Below, piece after piece: positions 20,675 through 32,945 of a stretch of 64,000 bases of DNA. The position numbers were made by a program, and so were the translations under genes. Within the stretch, counting starts at the first letter, position 1; every line of letters starts with the position of its first letter. The DNA comes from Siphonodentalium dalli. Lineage: Eukaryota > Mollusca > Scaphopoda > Gadilida > Siphonodentaliidae. The notes beneath the pieces were generated by a model. It did no database searches and had not been told where the DNA came from. It saw only the letters and a list, made by a program, of their open reading frames with translations. The DNA lies in NCBI GenBank assembly GCA_032622095.1, contig CP136063.1, positions 266,965,426 to 267,029,425 of the forward strand, given 5' to 3'.

Positions 20675-22279
20675 ATGCAATGGATAGATACTTGTGAAAA
20701 GTAGTCACTGGGACCGCGAACTGCACTTTCATGCACGTTTATTCGGGTCTGCAACTTTTATTATATTGGATCAGGATATCCAACCTGCACGTTTATTTGG
20801 AACACTATAGAGTACTGGGACAGCCTTGTATGTTATTGCGGTTGATTGACTCTGTGTGATATTGACAGATTCGTTTTTGACAGTTTCGACCACCCACCAC
20901 ACGGCATACCTTCCTGTAAATCATTTATACCCACCCTTACACATATTGTCATATTGTATAGTGATTTATCAAATTACAAAGTGATTGGGAACAAATTACA
21001 TAAACTTACAGAAGACCCCTCTCCCGATACAATGTTCAATTACAATATTTGTTAACAGGATAACACAGTGTTTACAACTGTGGTGTTTTATATAGCCGAA
21101 AAAAAAGAGGATTAAAAGCTGTATATGTATGGTAAGAGCGTGTATGTGTTGCTATTGAGAATGCGAACGGTTATCTTGGTAACACTTTATTTCCCTTATG
21201 TTTGTGTCTTAAGACATAACTATGGTACATATAATGTGGCTTTCTCATAAAAAAAACAATGTGCTAATTGCTATCTCTATGATCTCTCTTCTGTCATATA
21301 TATGTTCATTCCTGTTGATATCCTGAGTTTGATTCTTTGCAGCTAAAACGTTATCAAAATGTGATGTGGGCGGACAGGCGCAGCCACAACATGACGCCGT
21401 TTAGACATTTATGTTGAACGTTATATATGGAAAGACCGATAGGAGATTTTGACATATTGGGAGAAATTTGGGTTGATAATTCTTCTGGAATATATAAAAT
21501 GTCAGTTTGTTATGAATGACCCGCCTGTCGGCAGAACATAATATACGTTATATTGTGATTAATTTACGGTAAAATGGTGCGACGTTGACGGTTCAGAGCC
21601 TATGTTCAATGAACTTCAATCTCGTATCGGTTGAATATACACTCAAGTCGACAAATTTGCATACCATGTTACCGTCAATATCTAACAATTACTTATAGAA
21701 TTAGCCTCATTATATTTTTTATGTTATAATATCCTGGAGAGCACATGCACATGCAGTGACAAAGTTACCAAGCCCAGCTTGAATTTACTGGTGGAATATT
21801 ATCTCTACGGATATACAGTAGCCACAATCATTGTAAAATCCGTGTTTTTGTCTGTTGCCTTGTAACACAAATGTCGAAAGACATTGATATGCTAATTTTT
21901 GAGAAATATAACCGCTAAAAGTTTCAACATTTAAACATGCATGCATTCACAGAACCTCAGACGAACATAAAACCATTATTGTCACTAGTCAGACAAACAA
22001 AGAAAGATCACTCTATAATTGACTCGTGAAACACATATGTTATCATTTAAAAAGCCATCACATACTTCCTTGTCTCTCATAGTTACATACCACTTGGCAT
22101 CGCGCCATCAAAATGACATTGCGTCTTTACATTGATTAAGGCGGATTAATAATATTTTCAAAAAGCCGCGCACGACACTGACACCAGACAATGCAGATGG
22201 GTGGCTTTGTTCATTAAAGTTAAATTATTTTCCAACTTCGTTGCACTAAAGAAAATAGACACAAAGACAAAGAGGCAAA
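20675..22279. other. Mostly unannotated; one weak terminal-exon candidate
   Basis: Near 21345, an acceptor-like TTTGATTCTTTGCAG precedes a short open frame (KTLSKCDVGGQAQPQHDAV, stop at about 21400) that could be a terminal exon. It is too short to support. The rest shows no coding signal. Confidence 0.25.
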
Positions 22280-22287
22280 GTGGGGGA

Positions 22288-23439
22288 TAGGCTCCTGCGA
22301 ATATTCGATATTCGATTCGAGATTCGATTCGAAAGTCAAATTCGATTCGAATTCGAGTCGAAATTGCCAACTCGAAATTTCGAATATACTCTGACGGAAA
22401 AGTAGGCTGTTTATGGACAAGTACACACGTCGATATTAGCTGTTTTGTGGCGTTTAATCCCAGAAAATTATGTATATATGCACATTGTAATTCTTATTGT
22501 ACATCGCGGATGTTCATGCACATGCTATTAAATATAAGAATAGCCACGAAGCCCACGATAGGACAACTAAATACGTCTGAATTCTAGCTTTAAAATGGTA
22601 GCAAAAGCTCGCAGATTGCCAATGGGCCGACGACGCAGTAAATTATAATAGATATGAGACTGAGCAACCGATAGCTTTATCCGCCGTCTATCCATCTCAG
22701 ATTCCGCGCTATGTAATATGGGTGAGAATGTAAACAACACGTGTTCCCGGTGTCGAAAAGTGCATTTTGGCGCTGTTCTCTTTTGAAGTTGACTTTCAGT
22801 TTCGGGGCTTTCTTTTACACTGGACAAAATGTCGTCCGTCATTCATGCTTATTTTAAACACGATAAAGCTGCAGGCAGTGCATGGACTTACACATGTGAT
22901 GAATGCAACATGGTGTATAAATCGCAAGCATCTGGGACAACGACCCATCTATGGAATCATCTGTTCAAGAAGCATCAACCAATACACGAAGAGGCTACCC
23001 TGCGACTGTTGTTTTTCGTCTTCAAGTTTATAACAACGGGTGTTTCCGAATGCCGATTTGCAATTTTGCATATACATGCAAACTGTAGAAATTCTGCGTG
23101 ATTTTAGTTCCGATAATCCGTTTAGAACTTTAGAGGTAATATATTAATTGTTGTGATGGCCGCATGAACGTTTTGATCTGTTTTGTTTTCTCGACAATTA
23201 TCAATTGAAGTTAATAGTATCTCAAACGATGGTTCATCACCACATAAGTTGTGATGGAACTTCGTGCATGTAGTTCATAGAACGTTTCACAAATGGTCTA
23301 ATTGTTGACAAAACATGCCTAATCGAGAATGCAACACACATATATGATTCGATTCTATATTCGATTCGATATTCGATTCGATTTCGTGAATTCGATTCGA
23401 TATTCGATTCGATCAAAATATCCAATTCGCAGGACCCTA
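22288..23439 (+). mobile_element. hAT-type element with BED finger, perfect 8-bp target duplication
   Basis: The termini TAGGCTCCTGCGAAT and ATTCGCAGGACCCTA are inverted repeats, followed inward by ATTCGATTCGA arrays on each side (22300-22385, 23340-23415). The octamer GTGGGGGA flanks both ends (22280-22287, 23440-23447). Such GATTCGA-rich subterminal arrays and 8-bp duplications are characteristic of ZBED-type hAT elements. At 1152 bp it encodes only a BED finger and cannot encode the catalytic RNase-H-like domain. Confidence 0.9.
22829..23101 (+). CDS. BED-type zinc finger protein, truncated hAT product
   Basis: The frame starts MSSVIHAYFKHDKAAGSAW. Residues 18-50 form a BED finger: aromatic WTYT, then CDEC (Cx2C), a spacer with GTTTHLWNHLFKKH giving the histidine pair, and a following H. 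BED fingers sit at the N-terminus of hAT transposases and bind the terminal repeats. After the finger the frame runs about 40 residues without homology and stops, so the dimerisation and catalytic regions are absent. It could act as a DNA-binding-only product or be inert debris. Confidence 0.7.
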   Translation: MSSVIHAYFKHDKAAGSAWTYTCDECNMVYKSQASGTTTHLWNHLFKKHQPIHEEATLRLLFFVFKFITTGVSECRFAILHIHANCRNSA

Positions 23440-23447
23440 GTGGGGGA

Positions 23448-24920
23448 CTATATTTTCCGTCGCCAGCACCAGAGCGCGCAATACTGTCGTATACGGTTGT
23501 AAGGCGTCTCAAATCGTTTGATAAATTTTACGACTCGCTGAGAATCAAATTTATCAAACTCGTTTCTTAAAATCTTATATCCCAACATAACTCGTTGGAG
23601 ATCCTTTATGTATACATATATATACAGTAAGGCGACAACCAATTTGGATTGAAACCACTGGAGCCGGAGACATTCATCTTCTGCTGCCATATCGGTCCCA
23701 CAGGACGATAGAGTAATTCCTCTCAATTATTCAGTGTTTCACAGTCAATCGCCCCCTGTTAGTGTGTTGGGCATTAGAAACACACTCTTCAATGCAGACA
23801 ATCGCATGCTATCCGGAGGGACTGTGTCGTAATCTGCCAATGGCGATTAGTTTTGCTGAACCAGAAATTTGATCAGCTTGCATCGGTGATCGAGTTTATT
23901 CGGAGAAGAGACAACTAATACGCAATTTCTTCATTTCGTTTCTTTATTAAGTTATATCTTCCACCTGCGTTGCGTTGTATACATATGTATATAATATATA
24001 TAATACAATATCAATTGAACCGCATAAAATAGTCGGTGTTCTTATATATTTCACACGACAAAAATGGATAACAGTTTGACAAACAATTATGGGTGAGAAC
24101 TCAGAAATCAATTATTCAGCAGTTCGTCCATACATCCATTGTTTCGGAGAAGTTTTGGCATCCACACATTTCCGATCAAGCTTCCCCAGCAGCATACGCA
24201 AAATGAATTTTAATGAACATAGGTGTCACGTCGAGCGGAAATGTAGTCGTATAATATGGAATCAGAAAGCTAAATGTGTTCCAGAGTCGGGGAGCGAGTG
24301 CATCGTGGAATTGCTAAAGGTGAAGGTAACTGAAGAATGACCTTCACCTGATACATGTGACACGTTATTAAAGGATGACATCGTGTTTATTTGATTTGTA
24401 CATCATATCTAAATAATTTAAACTGATGAATTAATGGGGGAATGGATTTTTGTTAGTGGGAAATTTATTTAACTGGCTACTGTAATTCTGGGTTTTCCAG
24501 ATCAAATTTGGCTGTGGTATAGCCCTGTCGTACACTTGGGGATTTATTTTAAAAAGTAAACACATGACCTATGCATTTTCTTGCATTTTCGTGATCAACT
24601 GGTGTCAATCTAGCTGTGTAAACATCACTGGAGTGGCCCGTAGGCTTCAGTGGACCTTTCCACAGCTGTCAATCAAATAATTATTAGAGGATATTTTCGA
24701 CCAATCAGCGACTGAGCCGGCCAATGGCTGCAATGAAAATTCTGCCATCTTTCTTCACCATAATTTTGATATCCATGCATACATTCGGTGTTAAATTGGC
24801 TATATTCAAACAACTTTTTTGTTGACAAATCATAATATACTGAAATTTATATTTTTGTCATGAACGAAACCCCATTGAGATGATATATAGTTATATATTG
24901 GCATAGGTGTTCTCTAACCC
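23448..24920. other. Region with weak coding candidates only
   Basis: 23448-23726 (-) is a 92-codon frame containing MAAEDECLRLQWFQSKL at a plausible start. 24064-24092 (+) is a tiny ATG frame (MDNSLTNNYG) running into GTGAGA. 24089-24340 (+) encodes 83 residues with several cysteines. None has enough evidence to call. Confidence 0.25.
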
Positions 24921-25130
24921 CATGTTTAGTTACTTTAAACCCAATATATGGTTAATTTAACCCAACGTTTGGTTACTTTTTCTAACCCAAATAGTTTAGT
25001 TAACATCTCTAACCCAACGTTTAGTCGGATTCGGTTTAGTTAACAGCTCTAACGTTTAGTCGGATTCGGTTGACTGAACGTGGTGTTAGAGTCTGACCAA
25101 CAAATCTTAGTTACATTCAACCCAATTTTT
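24921..25130. repeat. Degenerate CTAACCCAACGTTTAGT repeat
   Basis: Diverged tandem copies of TCTAACCCAACGTTTAGTCG and GGATTCGGTTTAGTTAACA lie directly 3' of the glycosyltransferase gene. They resemble TTAACCC-rich tracts but are not regular telomere repeats. Confidence 0.6.
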
Positions 25131-25243
25131 TGAGTGAAGACCACTTAACAAGTGGTGACAATATGTGGGTTGAAGGAGTCTACTTCACCAGTAATTTTGG
25201 TAATTGAATGGTACAGTCATAAAGACGTATGTTGGTTTTGCTG

Positions 25244-26401
25244 TCATGTGTTTGAATTCGTACAGTTGTCATATGTTTTTGCAACAGTGATTTCCTTAAA
25301 CAAACGATACATAGACCCCGTTGAGATATTCACACTGTTTAAACGACGATTAGTCACAAAATCACAAGCAGTTGCTTTTCTGGTAGCCCAAAAGGAGAAA
25401 CCACGGTGCCCCATGTGTCCGATACCAGCAACACGGGCAGTAACTCCGGTTATAAACACATCTTCCACAGGAATCAACGGTACGAACTCAACAACATCTA
25501 GAAGACGCCCCAGTGAAATGGAGTCCAACACATATGTACCACCAGTGACGTAAGGCGGAAGAACAGGAAACGGATAAACACTCTCCGGCACTGACCACCT
25601 ATCACGTGGATCTCGAATGACCTTCGAATCTGTCGTGAAGGCCCCAATAATCTTTCCGCTGAGTAGATTGTCACTGTGAACTAGTTTCCATAACAACGGA
25701 ACGTTAATATAGACATCATCATCCGCCTTAGCAACGAATTTTACATGTTTTAATCGGGACCGTATCCACAGAAACCCACCTAATATCTTTTGACTCAAGT
25801 TTTCGTATTCGTCACTGGTATTTATTTGAAGAATATCACCATGTCTGCTGTTTTCTATTATAAGAGATTCATCAAAGAAATTGTCTTGTCCTTTTCCAAT
25901 GGCAAATATGGTTGCCATCTCGATGTCACTCTCCTTACTCCAAGTTTTGCGAATAGCTGCCCTGTAATCCTCATGACCATGACAAGAACACACCACGACA
26001 ACCAATGACACTTCACTAGAAATAACGGGTTCAATGATAATTTCTCTTGGCAAGTTGAACTGTCGCTCTCGTTTCTTGAAATACTCTTTTTCTCGAGCAG
26101 ATAACACACGAGTTTGTGAACTACCAAGTTTAGAACGAGTTTTTGGACTATCAAGTTGAGAAGTACGCAGCAAGATTGGTGTGTTCGTTTGACTGGTCAC
26201 CTTTTCATTTCCAGAATTGACTGCTGTGTAATCTTTGTTTCTCTGGTTAAATAACCGGCGTGTGCGAATAGCTGATTTGTCGCCATCCAACAACATCTGT
26301 GACGAATAATATAAGCTGCAGACGATGAGTGAAAACGCAACGCTGACATAAATATACATCCTTGTTCTACCGAACATCGAGAGAATTGTACATGCACGCA
26401 T
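25244..26401 (-). CDS. Beta-1,3-galactosyltransferase-like protein (GT31)
   Basis: A 385-residue intronless frame. It is a type II Golgi membrane protein that, by family, transfers galactose or N-acetylglucosamine in beta-1,3 linkage onto glycans from the UDP sugar. Visible features: cytosolic N-terminus, one membrane anchor at about residues 15-34, a stem to about 130, then the GT31 domain. The domain has RAAIRKTW (147-154), HGDILQINTSDEYENLSQK (188-205), the DXD-type metal/UDP motif KADDDVY (225-231), YVTGGTYVLDS (284-294) and EDVFITG (313-319). Sequons lie at N194, N201, N358 and N379. Length and motif order fit B3GALT/B3GNT proteins; the exact acceptor cannot be told. The first ATG has GAA at -3 to -1; a second ATG at codon 9 has a weaker context. 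No stop, frameshift or lost catalytic residue was seen. Confidence 0.95.
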   Translation of the reverse strand: MRACTILSMFGRTRMYIYVSVAFSLIVCSLYYSSQMLLDGDKSAIRTRRLFNQRNKDYTAVNSGNEKVTSQTNTPILLRTSQLDSPKTRSKLGSSQTRVLSAREKEYFKKRERQFNLPREIIIEPVISSEVSLVVVVCSCHGHEDYRAAIRKTWSKESDIEMATIFAIGKGQDNFFDESLIIENSRHGDILQINTSDEYENLSQKILGGFLWIRSRLKHVKFVAKADDDVYINVPLLWKLVHSDNLLSGKIIGAFTTDSKVIRDPRDRWSVPESVYPFPVLPPYVTGGTYVLDSISLGRLLDVVEFVPLIPVEDVFITGVTARVAGIGHMGHRGFSFWATRKATACDFVTNRRLNSVNISTGSMYRLFKEITVAKTYDNCTNSNT

Positions 26402-26789
26402 TTCGATAGTTGTATATACACAAAGTAAAAAAAAGATATTAGTTACAAGCTTTCCGATACAGTGTTGATACCTCTAGATTCCAACAGACAACACTACAAT
26501 CTCGACTGATAACTCTCCCCCAAGACATCGATCCACAGTGTGTTACTAAGGACTCTTTCGATCGAAAATGGTCTTCACATGTCTTTCATTTTACCGCTGC
26601 AAATATAAATTTAAGAATCAGTCTATAGGATTGTATTGCTTTAATCTCTGGTCGGTCCAATTAATAAAATGAATGAATATTGAGAACACGAAATTATATA
26701 CAAAAGATTCACAGAATGGAAAGCAATTATTTACAAAATATACAGTGACCTCCCAAGCGTCCTCATCGTCACAACCATTAATCTTAAGC
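26402..26789. promoter_or_regulatory. Presumed upstream region of the glycosyltransferase gene
   Basis: Non-repetitive sequence between the start codon and the microsatellite. No clear TATA box or other defined site was identified, and no acceptor lies close to the ATG, so the start codon exon probably continues upstream. Confidence 0.3.
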
Positions 26790-27565
26790 ATCATCTAGAT
26801 CATGATCATCACCGTCATCGATAATTATCATCACCATCATCATTATCATTATCATTACCGTCATCGTCATCGTCATCAACATCGTCATCATCGCCGTCAC
26901 CATCATCGTCGTCGTCATCATTATTATTGCAACATGATGATTATCGTCATAATCATCAGTAGCTTTGCACGATCACATCATCATCATCATATTCATCAAC
27001 ATCATCATCATCATATTCATCAACATCATCATCATCATATTCATCAACATCATCATCATCATATTCATCAACATCATCATCATCATATTCATCAACATCA
27101 TCATCATCATATTCATCAACATCATCATCATCATATTCATCAACATCATCATCATCATATTCATCAACATCATCATCATCATATTCATCAACATCATCAT
27201 CATCATATTCATCAACATCATCATCATCATATTCATCAACATCATCATCATCATATTCATCAACATCATCATCATCACCGTCTTCACCGTCATATCGTCA
27301 TCACGATCAGTATCGTCATCAACATCGTCAATATCATCGTCATCATCGTCATCGTTATTATTATTGCAACATGATCTTCATCGTCATAATCATTAGTAGC
27401 TTTGCACCATCACACCATCACATCATCATCAGTAGCTTTGCACCATCACACCATCACATCATCATCAGTAGCTTTGCACCATCACATCATCGTCATCATA
27501 TTCATCACCATCACCGTCTTCACCATCACTTCGTCATCATGATCATCACAATCAACAGCATCATA
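26790..27565. repeat. TCATCA-type microsatellite and 24-bp minisatellite
   Basis: The core at 26970-27275 is about 12 near-perfect 24-bp units (CATCATCATCATCATATTCA plus TCAA). It is flanked by impure CATCGTCAT repeats, and 27410-27500 holds a 33-bp AGTAGCTTTGCACCATCAC unit. All long histidine- or isoleucine-rich frames here (for example 26802-27374) are by-products of the repeat. Confidence 0.95.
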
Positions 27566-28267
27566 ACATATCCATAGTATTCGAATCTGAATTCTTGATT
27601 GTTCGCGAACGACTGGTTATCAAGACGGACAAGACCAATTATCGCGAACAGGTTGCGAACATGTTCTTGCAACATCCTGGCAATTCGAACGCCCGAGGAG
27701 AACAGGCCAGGAACCTGTTCGCGGTTTTGGATTCTCCCTCACCGAATTAGGGCCGGGAACCTATACGTCATAATTTTCTTTTTAAAAAATGGCGCCAAAA
27801 TGTCTCGCATCGAAGTGAATATTCATCGTTTTATTCATCTATATAAATAAAAAAAAATGGCGAATGAACTATGTATCAACTTAAGCTAGCTTACAATGAA
27901 TCCCGTCGCCACATCAATATGACTGAATTGTTTACGGAGATATATACTTTGTGTTCAAGTGATTTAGGTCACCATTGTTCGAGGTTGTGAAATTTGAACG
28001 CCAAAATCTCTTTAAAACGAATCTGTTCGATCTAAAATCCGAGATGAGTTGTTGGGATAGCTCGTTAGTATAATAGATTGCTGATATCTTCTGTAGAAAA
28101 ATATAGGAAAAAACTATAATGTTGAAATTTTGCCTGGCATGATATCATGCCGCCAGTTTCGTGCAAATTATGACGAGTATATATTCCCGGTTCTGACTTA
28201 ATTGCCTGCAAACATATGCAATAACAGCCCTTTCTCTGTATATCCCCTAGCTTCCAGTGATGATTTG
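27566..28267. other. Spacer with palindromic GTTCGCGAAC motifs
   Basis: 27598-27740 is rich in TTCGCGAAC-type motifs in both orientations (GCGAACAGG / CCTGTTCGCG), possibly a small inverted-repeat remnant. The rest shows no gene. Confidence 0.35.
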
Positions 28268-28574
28268 GGCTGATGGAGTCACTCTCACCAAAAAATTGCT
28301 GGTGGGAACACATGTGGGTTTTTAAATGTGCCGATGTTTACACATGTGGGTTTTTAAATCTCGTTCTAAATGACGTTTAGTTTTCGTGTCTGCCATGATT
28401 TCTGTTAGAAAACAACTGTTTACGTTCCAATTATCATTAAAATGAACTGAAACAAACTGTTGATTGTCGCCAGACTGTGTTAGTGCCGATCACAAACCCA
28501 AGTACCATTTAGCACATTTTCAAAACATGCATGTACCCTTAAGCACTTTTTTTGGTGAGAGTGACCCCTCAGCC
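28268..28574. mobile_element. Small MITE-like element with 21-bp inverted ends
   Basis: The left end GGCTGATGGAGTCACTCTCA and the right end TGAGAGTGACCCCTCAGCC are inverted with few mismatches. An internal direct repeat, ACACATGTGGGTTTTTAAAT, occurs twice. No clear target duplication. Confidence 0.55.
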
Positions 28575-28972
28575 TAATTTCGGTCAATGTGGGTGTACAA
28601 CGTACTTTTTGTGGCCGAAGATATTTCACACATTGAAACGGCATATTACTTGTTAGAGGTGTCGATGTCATGTGTCGCATCTTGTCACAAATGTATTAGC
28701 CTATTTCGCGTTCGTTCACATTCCTTGCTTGAACGCAAACAACATCGCAGCCATCCCGGAGAGCCGGGAAAGCGACACCCATAAATTATTCTAACCGCAG
28801 TTGGTTTATATTGTCTTCCAGCTGTGTTTGTTTGTCGGGGACCGAAACGCCTGGCTCTTTTAAGCAAATTGTTTTATCGATTCAGTGACTGCTATACCCT
28901 CAATCCATCAAGTAGTGTAATGGGATTCTAAGACAAGTTAATTCGGAGTGTTTCATAGGGAAATGCGAAAAT
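28575..28972. other. Spacer, no supported feature
   Basis: Short frames on both strands (28587-28784 +, 28685-28867 -) lack splice or domain support. Confidence 0.3.
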
Positions 28973-29100
28973 AGTGACGGTATACATGTTTACACAGCCC
29001 ATGGTTTGTCTGTAACCGTGCCACCAATAGTGGTGCCTTAATGACGGTACACATGTTTACAGAGCCCATGCTTTGTCTGTGACCGTACCACCCATAGTGC
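28973..29100. repeat. Two-copy 66-bp tandem duplication
   Basis: GACGGTATACATGTTTACAC and GACGGTACACATGTTTACAG start two units ending in CCACCNATAGTG. About 88 percent alike by eye. Confidence 0.7.
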
Positions 29101-29229
29101 AGGGGTGGTCCAAGTGCCGAAATAAAACAAAAAGCTTCCCCATCACCTGAAAACAAGATGCGAAATGTCCAAGCCGATTGCCGAAATACCTTGTCCCGAG
29201 CCGGATACCTTTGCATAATTACAGCATAT

Positions 29230-29557
29230 ACACTGGCATAGAAATAGAATTTCGAGGATGTATAAAAAACACATTTCTTACCTTTTCTAGATATTGAGAA
29301 GAAACATTTATAGGATTTAAGAAATTATTTCTGACCTTTCTAGATATTGAGAAAAAAACTTTCTGAGATTTAAAAAATTATTTCTTTCTTTTAGAAAATA
29401 TGAGAAAAATATTCTCATAATTAGAATATAAGTTAAATTAATTTTCTAAATATTAGAAAATTTGATGTAAGAAAATTTTCTAGGAATACTCCCAAGATAA
29501 TATGTCTTGTTTTAAGTTTTTCCCCCATAAAAGTAAGAAAATCCTTTTTGGCAGTGT
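29230..29557. repeat. TCTAGA-rich degenerate repeat, second copy
   Basis: Contains CTTTTCTAGATATTGAGAA, AAATATTAGAAAATTTGATG and the right end AATCCTTTTTGGCAGTG, matching the copy split by the family G repeat at 19.2-20.5 kb. Confidence 0.75.
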
Positions 29558-29968
29558 ATAGCCACGGGGCGTATTGGCATTTCGCCTTAGACGTATCGGC
29601 ACTTGACTTCTTTTTCAGCATGATAAGCAAACCGATCACATCACATTTGTAGTCAGCTTTTGGTGGCCGATCATATATAAACAACCGTCGCACAGAGAAA
29701 ACTCAATGAAAATGACGTATATACAATTTGTCATTTTGAAATTATGAGTTTGCAATGATAGACCAAAGCGAAGTTTAGGGAGAAACTCAGAAAGATATTA
29801 TATACCAACGTCGTTGATAGAAACAGCGATGGTATGGTTAATAATGGAATGCTCTTGTATGTGGACAGATATAGATATTTCGATTAATTTTTCGGCGATT
29901 CGATCTCAGCGAGTCAAGGCAGAGTAGAAACGAAAGATTGGTGACTAACCGACAAGCTAGCAAACAAT
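29558..29968. other. Spacer with fragment of the AGCTGGCTACGA element
   Basis: 29638-29668 (CACATTTGTAGTCAGCTTTT) matches the ends of the element at 2846-3240. Nothing else was recognised. Confidence 0.35.
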
Positions 29969-32147
29969 ACAAGAAAACCATAGTCAGAAATGGTAACGCC
30001 ACCAAGATCGTATTATTAGCCATAAATATAAATAATAATACAATTATTCTATAAACTAGCTTTCAAATTTTATGCGGGAAATTTGCGTACTTCCATATTT
30101 CAAGTTTTCCCCGTTTCTCGTGGCATACATTACTTTCATCAAACTGTCTTCTTTATTACACAAGCTGATAGGCCCGACTTCACCCGGGCTGTTTCACATC
30201 TGCTTTCCGGTGAAAGGTGCGATTTGACCTTCAATTGACTATTTCGAAAGTCAAGGTCAGGTCAGGGTCATGATTTGTCCAGTCCAAAACACCCCCACCC
30301 GTAGAAAAGTACCCATAGGTATCAAATTTCGTCGAAATCCGTCCGTTTTACCCAACTTGACCTTTAATTAACAATTTTGAAGGTCAAGGTAAGGTCAGAG
30401 TCATGATTTGACCCGTCCAAAACACCCCCCCCCCGACAAAAGTACCCATAGGTATCAAATTTCGTCGAAATCTATCCGTTTTATCCGAGTTGACCTTTGA
30501 TTGGCCATATTGAAGGTCAAGGTCAGGCCGAGTTCACGATTTGACCCGTTCAAAACTCTCCTCAGACCAAAGTATCCCTAGTATCAAATTTCGCCGAAAT
30601 TTGTCCGTTTTACCCAAATTGACCTTGCATTGACAGTTTTAAAGGTCAAGGTCAGGTCGGGGTCACGATTTGACCCGTTCAAAACACTTCCCGGACACAA
30701 ATACCCATAGGTATCAAATTACGTTGAAATCTATGGAAAGCCGAGGAGGACATGTTGGTTGCTAATTGCTAGATATACGACGCGGTATTTTGAAGGTGTT
30801 TCAAACTAGGAGATAGAAGTATTCTGCCTTTCAAATGGTGATGAATTATAGTAGTTTATTCAAATTTTATGGCATAAATTGTTATTAAAACCGTATATAC
30901 TATAAAAAATTAATGACTCGAAAATTAAGTGGGCCTTTAAACAAAGTCACAATTGCATTTAGGCTCATCTCATACTCGTCCATTCAGCGATATTCTACTG
31001 CGCAGTTTGTTATAGCCTCCAGTATTTATTGAGCGTTATACCCCCAACTGTTATAATTCGCCTTTAGCAGGCGTACTCTTGCCTCAGATTATTGAGATAT
31101 TAGGTCACACATAATCACATTAAATCGCATCGTAACATAGCAATTGTGTGGGCTCCTTGGCGTGAATATGTAATGAGAAATAAGGTCATACGTAATGACA
31201 TTAAACTCAAGAAAACCCTCGAAAACAAAACAAAATCACATTTAATGTTTTACGTTATTTCCTTCATAAAAAGAATCTTCGTGATAATGAACCCTCTCGT
31301 TACTTTAGAATATAGAATTAACCTTAAAATAAAAAAAATCTTTGGAACACAGAACCTTCGGAATAACGAACCTTCGGATTGGTGAACCTTCGGAATAGCG
31401 AACATTCAGAGAAATTTCGGAATAGTGGACCTTCGGGATAGTGAACCTTCGGAATAGAGCCATGCCCCCCAATATTCATATTATATGCCCAGAGTTCAAA
31501 GGTATGGACCCATAAAATTCTAAACTTGGCCCTTAAAATAATGAACTCCAAATTGGAGCACACACAGAACACCACTTAAGTCAACTGAACCTATGTCATG
31601 TCCCAATGCGGGAGGGTCCATATATACCACAACATTCATAGTATATGCCAAGAATTCAAAGGTATGGGCCCACGTAATGACATAAAATCTCAAGAAAACC
31701 AGCGAAAACAAAACAAAATCACATTTAATGTTCTAAGTTAAGTTATTTCCTCCTGTATCTGTATCGGTGTGCGCGCATGATCAGTTCGGATGTGAGCGCA
31801 CACTCCATATAAAGAATCTTTGTGAAAATGAACCCTCTCAAATTAGTCTCAATACTTTAAAATATAGAATTAACCTAAAAATAACAAAAACCTTCGGAAT
31901 AGAGAACCTTCGGAATAGCGGACCTTCGGGATAGCAAACCTTCATAATAGAAGCATGTCCCCACAATTACACCGGTGACGTAAACACATGTGCCAATCTT
32001 AGTTGTACTCTCGTAATTATCGGTACGATGAAACGGTGACGGAATCTGACGAGGTTTGCCGAATGTACAATCACCCAGTGAATTATCGATCGCCCATGCG
32101 ATACAAAAAAACCAAAAGCAATAAACACCACACTACGGTGGCGTAAT
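29969..32147 (+). repeat. Segmental duplication, copy 1 (2.18 kb)
   Basis: Nearly identical to 45153-47330 in the same orientation 15.2 kb away; only scattered single-base changes and small indels were seen by eye. It begins ACAAGAAAACCATAGTCAG and ends CTACGGTGGCGTAAT. It contains family G units at about 30175-30735, an internal duplicated block (ACAAAATCACATTTAATGTT twice) and ACCTTCGGAATAG-type short repeats. No target duplication or inverted ends were found, and no real gene. Confidence 0.95.
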
Positions 32148-32750
32148 AAGATGCAACTTTCCGAGCGCATGCGGCAGCAGGATGGGGGGGGGGGGGTAAC
32201 AATGCGACTAAAGAGAAGACATTATATGACGTCATTTAAACCGCCAAAGCCGACATACGTCATGTAAATATGGAAAGTGGCGTGTTATATATAGATATCA
32301 GGGCTCCACGGGGAAACCTCGTGATAACGGTTGGCGACCATGGCATAACAAGGACATCTACTGAAGCTGGAGGGTCAGGTTTCATATTTCTGCAGTTTTG
32401 GACCAGTCTTCAACAATATGCATTGATATTCTCAACGACTCGGTCGTTTCCGCTTCGCTGGGGAAATAACCTCTTCCATATATAGAAACCATATTCGCAC
32501 AATGCTACAATATACGGCCCTGGTAAAAAAAAAGAAGAAAAGGCGACGACCTTGACTCGTTGGCGCATATATGTGAATGGAGCACAACGTATTCAGTGTA
32601 TACCAGTACCAGACTTGACCATCATTAAATAGTGATAAATAGTAATAAATAGTAATAACTATAGTTCAAGTTTAACAGACGAGTCTCCAAGCCAAAAGAT
32701 GCACTTACCGGTAGCATGCGCATGGTCAATCGCGTGATTTAATTAGACCG
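32148..32750. other. Spacer upstream of the palindrome
   Basis: Contains a G run near 32185 and a 71-codon plus-strand frame (32270-32485, MESGVLYIDIRAPRGNLVI...) without further support. Confidence 0.3.
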
Positions 32751-32751
32751 A

Positions 32752-32945
32752 GGAGCAGATAGCTCAGTTGGTTTGTGGGCCGACCTCTGAGCTAAACCTT
32801 CGACACGGTCGAGGGTTCGAATCCGACAAAGTATCGGTCACTCTTTGTGATGCTATCTGCATCCCCAGTGCCATGGGCATCACGAATCAACCATTGGTGC
32901 CACGATCAGTGCTTTGGACACGATTCCAGAAGCAAACGAATCTCA
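32752..32945 (+). ncRNA. tRNA-derived SINE-like head
   Basis: A perfect RNA polymerase III A box (TAGCTCAGTTGG, 32760-32771) is followed 43 bases later by a perfect B box (GGTTCGAATCC, 32814-32824), the spacing found in tRNA genes. The acceptor and T stems do not pair well, so it is a degenerate tRNA or a SINE head rather than a functional tRNA. The following 120 bp lead directly into the first satellite unit of the palindrome. Confidence 0.7.

Noticed and set aside
24921-25130. Interstitial telomere repeat
   Set aside because: TAACCC occurs repeatedly but within longer, irregular CTAACCCAACGTTTAGT units, not as a regular telomeric hexamer array.
25152-25553. 133-codon plus-strand frame
   Set aside because: Antisense shadow of the glycosyltransferase coding sequence.
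26802-27374. 190-codon histidine-rich open frame with HHHHHIHQ repeats
   Set aside because: It lies entirely in a TCATCA microsatellite; all three frames and the opposite strand are open for the same reason.
32760-32824. Functional tRNA gene
   Set aside because: The A and B boxes are perfect, but the T stem and acceptor stem do not pair and a satellite follows, so a tRNA-derived SINE head is the better call.
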